Shown in pieces: positions 4,840 through 7,250 of a stretch of 7,250 nt of DNA. Both the position numbers and the translations under genes were made by a program. The stretch is from Deltaproteobacteria bacterium (lineage in GTDB: Bacteria; Desulfobacterota; Binatia; UBA9968): the NCBI GenBank assembly GCA_016183075.1, contig JACPFH010000024.1, forward strand, positions 1-7,250, in the 5' to 3' direction. The notes under the pieces were generated by a model, which did no database searches, was not told the DNA's origin, and was given only the letters and a program-made list of their open reading frames with translations. Position 1 is the first letter of the stretch; each line of letters starts with the position of its first letter.

Positions 4840-5644
4840 TTATTCGTCCAGTTGGGTTGCTTTCATGTGGCGGTCGATGGTCGTGTATCCCCGCCATTGC
4901 TCGACCATCCAGTATCGGATGCCGAATTCGAACCGTAGCTCTTTGGCCTCGCCATCCGCCGGGTTGAAGTGCTGGTGGTGCATCATCCCCGGCGGCACGT
5001 GCACGGCATCGCCCCGCTCCCACTCGTAGCGCTTCCCGCCGATTTCGGAGTACCCGCTCCCCTGAAGCGCGTAAAGATAGGCCTCTGGATGGGCATGGCT
5101 GTGGCTCTTGGAGCGCGGCAGCTCGACGAAGATCGAGCTGATCGCCACCGCCGTCGCGCTCCTGAGGAGGAATCTTCGCGATGGCCGGGCGATCATTCGG
5201 GCCGGCGTCTTCGATCTGCTCCATCTTCCCCATGTAAATGTGAGCCTCCAGGGGCCACGCCAGACCCGAGACGTAAACGACCGGTTCGTTTCCCGTGTTG
5301 AAGAGCTGATGGGCACAACGATAAGGAATATGAAAGATCGTGCCCGCGCGAAAATCGTAGCGCATCTCGTCGAGCACGACAAAGCCCTCACCCCTCTCGA
5401 CGTAGATCGCCTCCTCTCCGTGGAAGTGCTTGCCGGTATGCCAACCGGCGGGAATCTCCGCCTTCATCAGGAGGCTGCCGCCGGTGGGGAAACCGGTCTC
5501 CGGCGCGATCATCAAGGCCGCCTTGGCGTCTTGGCGCGTACGCGCCCACTTGAGCTCCTTTCCGCGCGCCACCCGCGGGGCTTCCAACACGGTGCTCTCG
5601 ATCCGCTCCGACTGCTCCAACCATGCGGCGTAAAAATCTGCCAT
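4840..5644 (-). pseudogene. Two-domain cupin (bicupin, dioxygenase-like fold) with a frameshift between the domains
   Basis: Domain 1 (frame from ATG 5642-5644, residues 1 to about 160) has cupin motif 1 with H73, H75 and E77/E78 in KHFHGEEAIYVERGEG, and motif 2 with H112 in GTIFHIPYRCAHQLFN. Domain 2 lies in a different frame (about 5155 down to 4840): HSHAHPEAYLYALQG gives the H.H...E metal site and GDAVHVPPGMMHHQHFN the second motif. The frames switch within about 5140-5156 (KIPPQERDGG then AISSIFVELP), and removing one G from GGTGGCG would join them. The start is firm (GGGAGG before the ATG). Bicupins include gentisate-type dioxygenases, oxalate decarboxylases and sugar or ureidoglycine enzymes; the reaction is unknown here. 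Either a real pseudogene or one sequencing error. Domain 1 alone could still be made. Confidence 0.75.
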
Positions 5645-5730
5645 TTTACCTCCCCGCTCCGCCGCTCAGGCGGCCAGCCTTCCCGCCCACATTTTGCCGA
5701 GATCCTCCCTTTCCCTTCCATCAAGGTGGC

Positions 5731-6618
5731 TCAGGGCTTGGGCCACGATATCGGTTCTCGCTTCCAGGCCTTGATCAAGCGCAAGGTGAGCGGTCCCGGG
5801 ACCTGCTTACCGATCTTGACGCTATTGAGGGTCCGGATGGGTAGAATCGTTGGGCTCGTGCTGGCGAGGAAAGCCTCAGCCGCATTGTACACGTCGTAGG
5901 GCGTGAAATTGGCCTCCACCACCGGAATGCCAAGCTCGGCTGCCAGCGAAGAAATCGTGCTTCGCGTGATGCCATCAAGGATGTTCCTGTTGGTCGGCGT
6001 GCACAGGGCTCCGTCGATGACGAGAAAAAAGTTATGCGCGCTCGACTCGCTGATGTTGCCGTCGATGTCGAGCATGAGCGGGATGGCCCGGGGATCGACC
6101 TGGTGAGCTTCGAAGCCGGCTATGACGTGGTTCATCTTGTTTGTGACCTTCGCCTTGGACTCCAGGCACTGTGGCGGGATTCTCCGGGTGGAGGGAATCA
6201 CCACAGGGACTCCCTCGATGTAATGCCGGGCAAACTCGCGGAAATTGACATTAACGCAGTAAATGGCCACGGTCGCAGGACCGATGACCCGGTTTCCCAT
6301 CGAAGAGCGCACTCCCCGGCTGACCACCTGCCACAGGGCATAGTCGTCGTTCTCCTTGAGGAGCGCCAGATTCCTTTCCAGGACCTGCGCCGTCGCCGCC
6401 TCCATCTCCTCGAGGGACATGCCACAGTCGATCCGCGTGTAGCAAAGCGAGCGAAACAGCCGCTGCGTGTGCTCCCGCAATTTGAAGGGTCTGTGAGCGA
6501 AGGTGCGCGTGACATCGTAAACCCCGTCTCCGGCATTAAAGCCGGAGTCGAGAACGGAGACCTTGGCCGCGCTCTCCGGAACGAACTCTCCGTTCAGATA
6601 GAACACCTTTTCTTTCAT
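5731..6618 (-). CDS. Class IV PLP-dependent aminotransferase (branched-chain/D-amino-acid transaminase family)
   Basis: This 295-residue fold-type IV PLP enzyme moves an amino group between an amino acid and a 2-oxo acid. Visible landmarks are the N-terminal LNGEFVPESAAKVSVLDSGFNAGDGVYD (8-35) and the Schiff-base lysine, most likely K157 in KAKVTNKMNH, followed by the K..N.MN.V pattern. E191 and N196 in ISESSAHNFF contact the pyridine side, ILDGITR (213-219) forms the phosphate cup, and FLASTSPTILPI (250-261) is the second cup segment. It resembles BCAT and D-alanine transaminase about equally by eye, so the substrate is open. I placed the start at ATG 6616-6618 with AAGGAAGG just upstream; an earlier in-frame start at 6813 would add 65 residues that overlap the neighbouring gene and look unlike protein. 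Seems intact, second gene of the visible operon. Confidence 0.85.
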   Translation of the reverse strand: MKEKVFYLNGEFVPESAAKVSVLDSGFNAGDGVYDVTRTFAHRPFKLREHTQRLFRSLCYTRIDCGMSLEEMEAATAQVLERNLALLKENDDYALWQVVSRGVRSSMGNRVIGPATVAIYCVNVNFREFARHYIEGVPVVIPSTRRIPPQCLESKAKVTNKMNHVIAGFEAHQVDPRAIPLMLDIDGNISESSAHNFFLVIDGALCTPTNRNILDGITRSTISSLAAELGIPVVEANFTPYDVYNAAEAFLASTSPTILPIRTLNSVKIGKQVPGPLTLRLIKAWKREPISWPKP

Positions 6619-6653
6619 GGTGCACCTTCCTTTCTCTATCGGGACGTCACCCC

Positions 6654-7250
6654 TCAGAGCATCCGCATGAGCTTTCCGTAGCCGTCGATTTTTTCCTTCA
6701 TGCCGATCGCCTTGAACGCGACGTAGAGCTGGGAGGTCATATTCGCGATGACGGGAAGGCCGAGGTCCGTTTCGATCTCTTCGATTACGTCGACTACCGG
6801 GAAGTTCGTGCACGGGATATAGATCGCCTGCGGATTGCGCCCCTCAAGGACCGCCCGCTTCGCCGCCCGGTAGATATCGGCGACCGAGGCGATGCTGCAC
6901 TCGGTGAACCCCGTATCCAGGCTCACCAGGGAGGTCGCCTCGAACCCCCAGTCCTTTAAATACCCCACCAGCTTCTCATTGAGGTCCGCAGGGTAAGGGT
7001 TGACCACTGCCAGCCGCGCAGCCGAAAGGTCTCGAAAGGCATCCATCGCGGCTACGACGCTGGTCGTGCAGGGAACCCTGGTGATCGCCTCCAACTTCTC
7101 CAAGAACCTGGTTTCGAATCCCTTCCCCTGGCTCAGGACCAAAGGCGCGCCGCCGTGAATCACGAAATCGCAAAAGCGCCGGCTAAGCTCCCGCGCGCAG
7201 CTCTCGACCTGAGCCAGCGCTTGCTTGTAAGCCTCCTCCTTCCATCCTTC
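6654..7250 (-). CDS. Asp/Glu-racemase-fold enzyme (maleate isomerase/arylmalonate decarboxylase-like), N-terminus outside the window
   Basis: The frame is open from the window edge to TGA at 6654-6656 and gives 198 residues. Matches to the Asp/Glu/hydantoin racemase superfamily include FVIHGGAPLVLSQG (visible residues 29-42), VPCTTSVVAAMDAFRDLSAARLAVVNPYPADLNEKL (second half-domain start), and AIYIPCTNFPVVDVIEEIE (143-161) with the second catalytic cysteine, C147. The place where racemases and maleate isomerase carry the first catalytic cysteine reads HGGAP here, as in arylmalonate decarboxylase, which keeps only the second one. Family members are about 230-250 residues, so roughly 40-50 are missing upstream. 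An in-frame GTG at 7163 could be mistaken for a start, but homology continues past it. Upstream-most visible gene of the operon, 35 bp before the aminotransferase. Confidence 0.8.
   Translation of the reverse strand, partial: EGWKEEAYKQALAQVESCARELSRRFCDFVIHGGAPLVLSQGKGFETRFLEKLEAITRVPCTTSVVAAMDAFRDLSAARLAVVNPYPADLNEKLVGYLKDWGFEATSLVSLDTGFTECSIASVADIYRAAKRAVLEGRNPQAIYIPCTNFPVVDVIEEIETDLGLPVIANMTSQLYVAFKAIGMKEKIDGYGKLMRML

Larger units (their letters stand above)
2623..7250 (-). other. Probable operon: three enzymes plus ABC importer
   Basis: Six genes run in one direction with gaps of 35, 86 and 42 bp, then 4-bp and short overlaps, and no promoter-like signal or hairpin is apparent between them. 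Order: racemase-fold enzyme, class IV aminotransferase, bicupin, ATPase, permease, broken permease. The promoter must lie beyond 7250. The convergent repeat region at 2375-2622 is the natural end of the transcript. Grouping with the binding protein at 1373-2374 is functional inference only. Confidence 0.65.

Noticed and set aside
4664..5140. Apparent continuation of the cupin reading frame (to about 326 residues) into the ATPase gene
   Set aside because: After about 5140 the frame loses all cupin features and runs antisense-like through better frames; the true second cupin domain is in the adjacent frame.
6619..6813. N-terminal extension of the aminotransferase to an ATG at 6813
   Set aside because: The 65 added residues are Arg-rich, overlap the 3' end of the racemase-fold gene and lack homology; a good ribosome binding site supports ATG 6618.

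Overview
The window looks like a chromosomal segment from a fairly GC-rich Gram-negative bacterium. It has Tat-type secretion, GTG starts and tightly packed operons. The mix of an NMT1/SsuA-like importer, bicupin, class IV aminotransferase and Asp/Glu-racemase-fold enzyme, together with GTCATTCCCGC-type hairpin repeats, is often seen in uncultivated soil or subsurface lineages (deltaproteobacteria-like, Rokubacteria/Binatota-like). That placement is impression, not proof.

Positions 1-1324 are accessory DNA. They start with the tail of an unknown, possibly MazF-like, protein. Next is an 84-residue protein with a CopG-antitoxin-like N-terminus and an AbrB/MazE-like C-terminus. Its last codons lie inside the left end of a mini mobile element of about 250 bp (338-585). 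This element has 14-bp terminal inverted repeats and encloses a 55-codon relic of a REP-associated tyrosine transposase (RAYT/IS200-like) that keeps only the two ends of the protein. A VapBC-type toxin-antitoxin pair follows, with a plausible promoter and an operator-like palindrome.

Positions 1373-2374 (+) encode a Tat-exported substrate-binding protein of the NitT/TauT/SsuA class. It faces a six-gene operon on the minus strand that enters from beyond 7250. In transcription order the operon holds an Asp/Glu-racemase/arylmalonate-decarboxylase-fold enzyme (5' end outside the window), a class IV PLP aminotransferase, a two-domain cupin, an ABC ATPase, an intact permease and a second permease. 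The convergent gap (2375-2622) is filled by nested inverted repeats: an outer tandem-like GGCAATAGG/GGCAGTAGG repeat pair and an inner pair of perfect 8-bp hairpins.

The binding protein, ATPase and permeases probably form one importer for a small organic acid, amine or amino-acid-like compound, and the three enzymes upstream would process it. The substrate cannot be read from the sequence. Two of the six operon genes look broken: the cupin by a single frameshift near 5140-5156, and the second permease by an out-of-frame loss of about 50 codons near 2960. I see no clear new defence or mobile system. The most notable items are the internally deleted RAYT mini-element and its effect on the neighbouring gene, the double lesion in the operon, and the single-cysteine active site of the racemase-fold enzyme.
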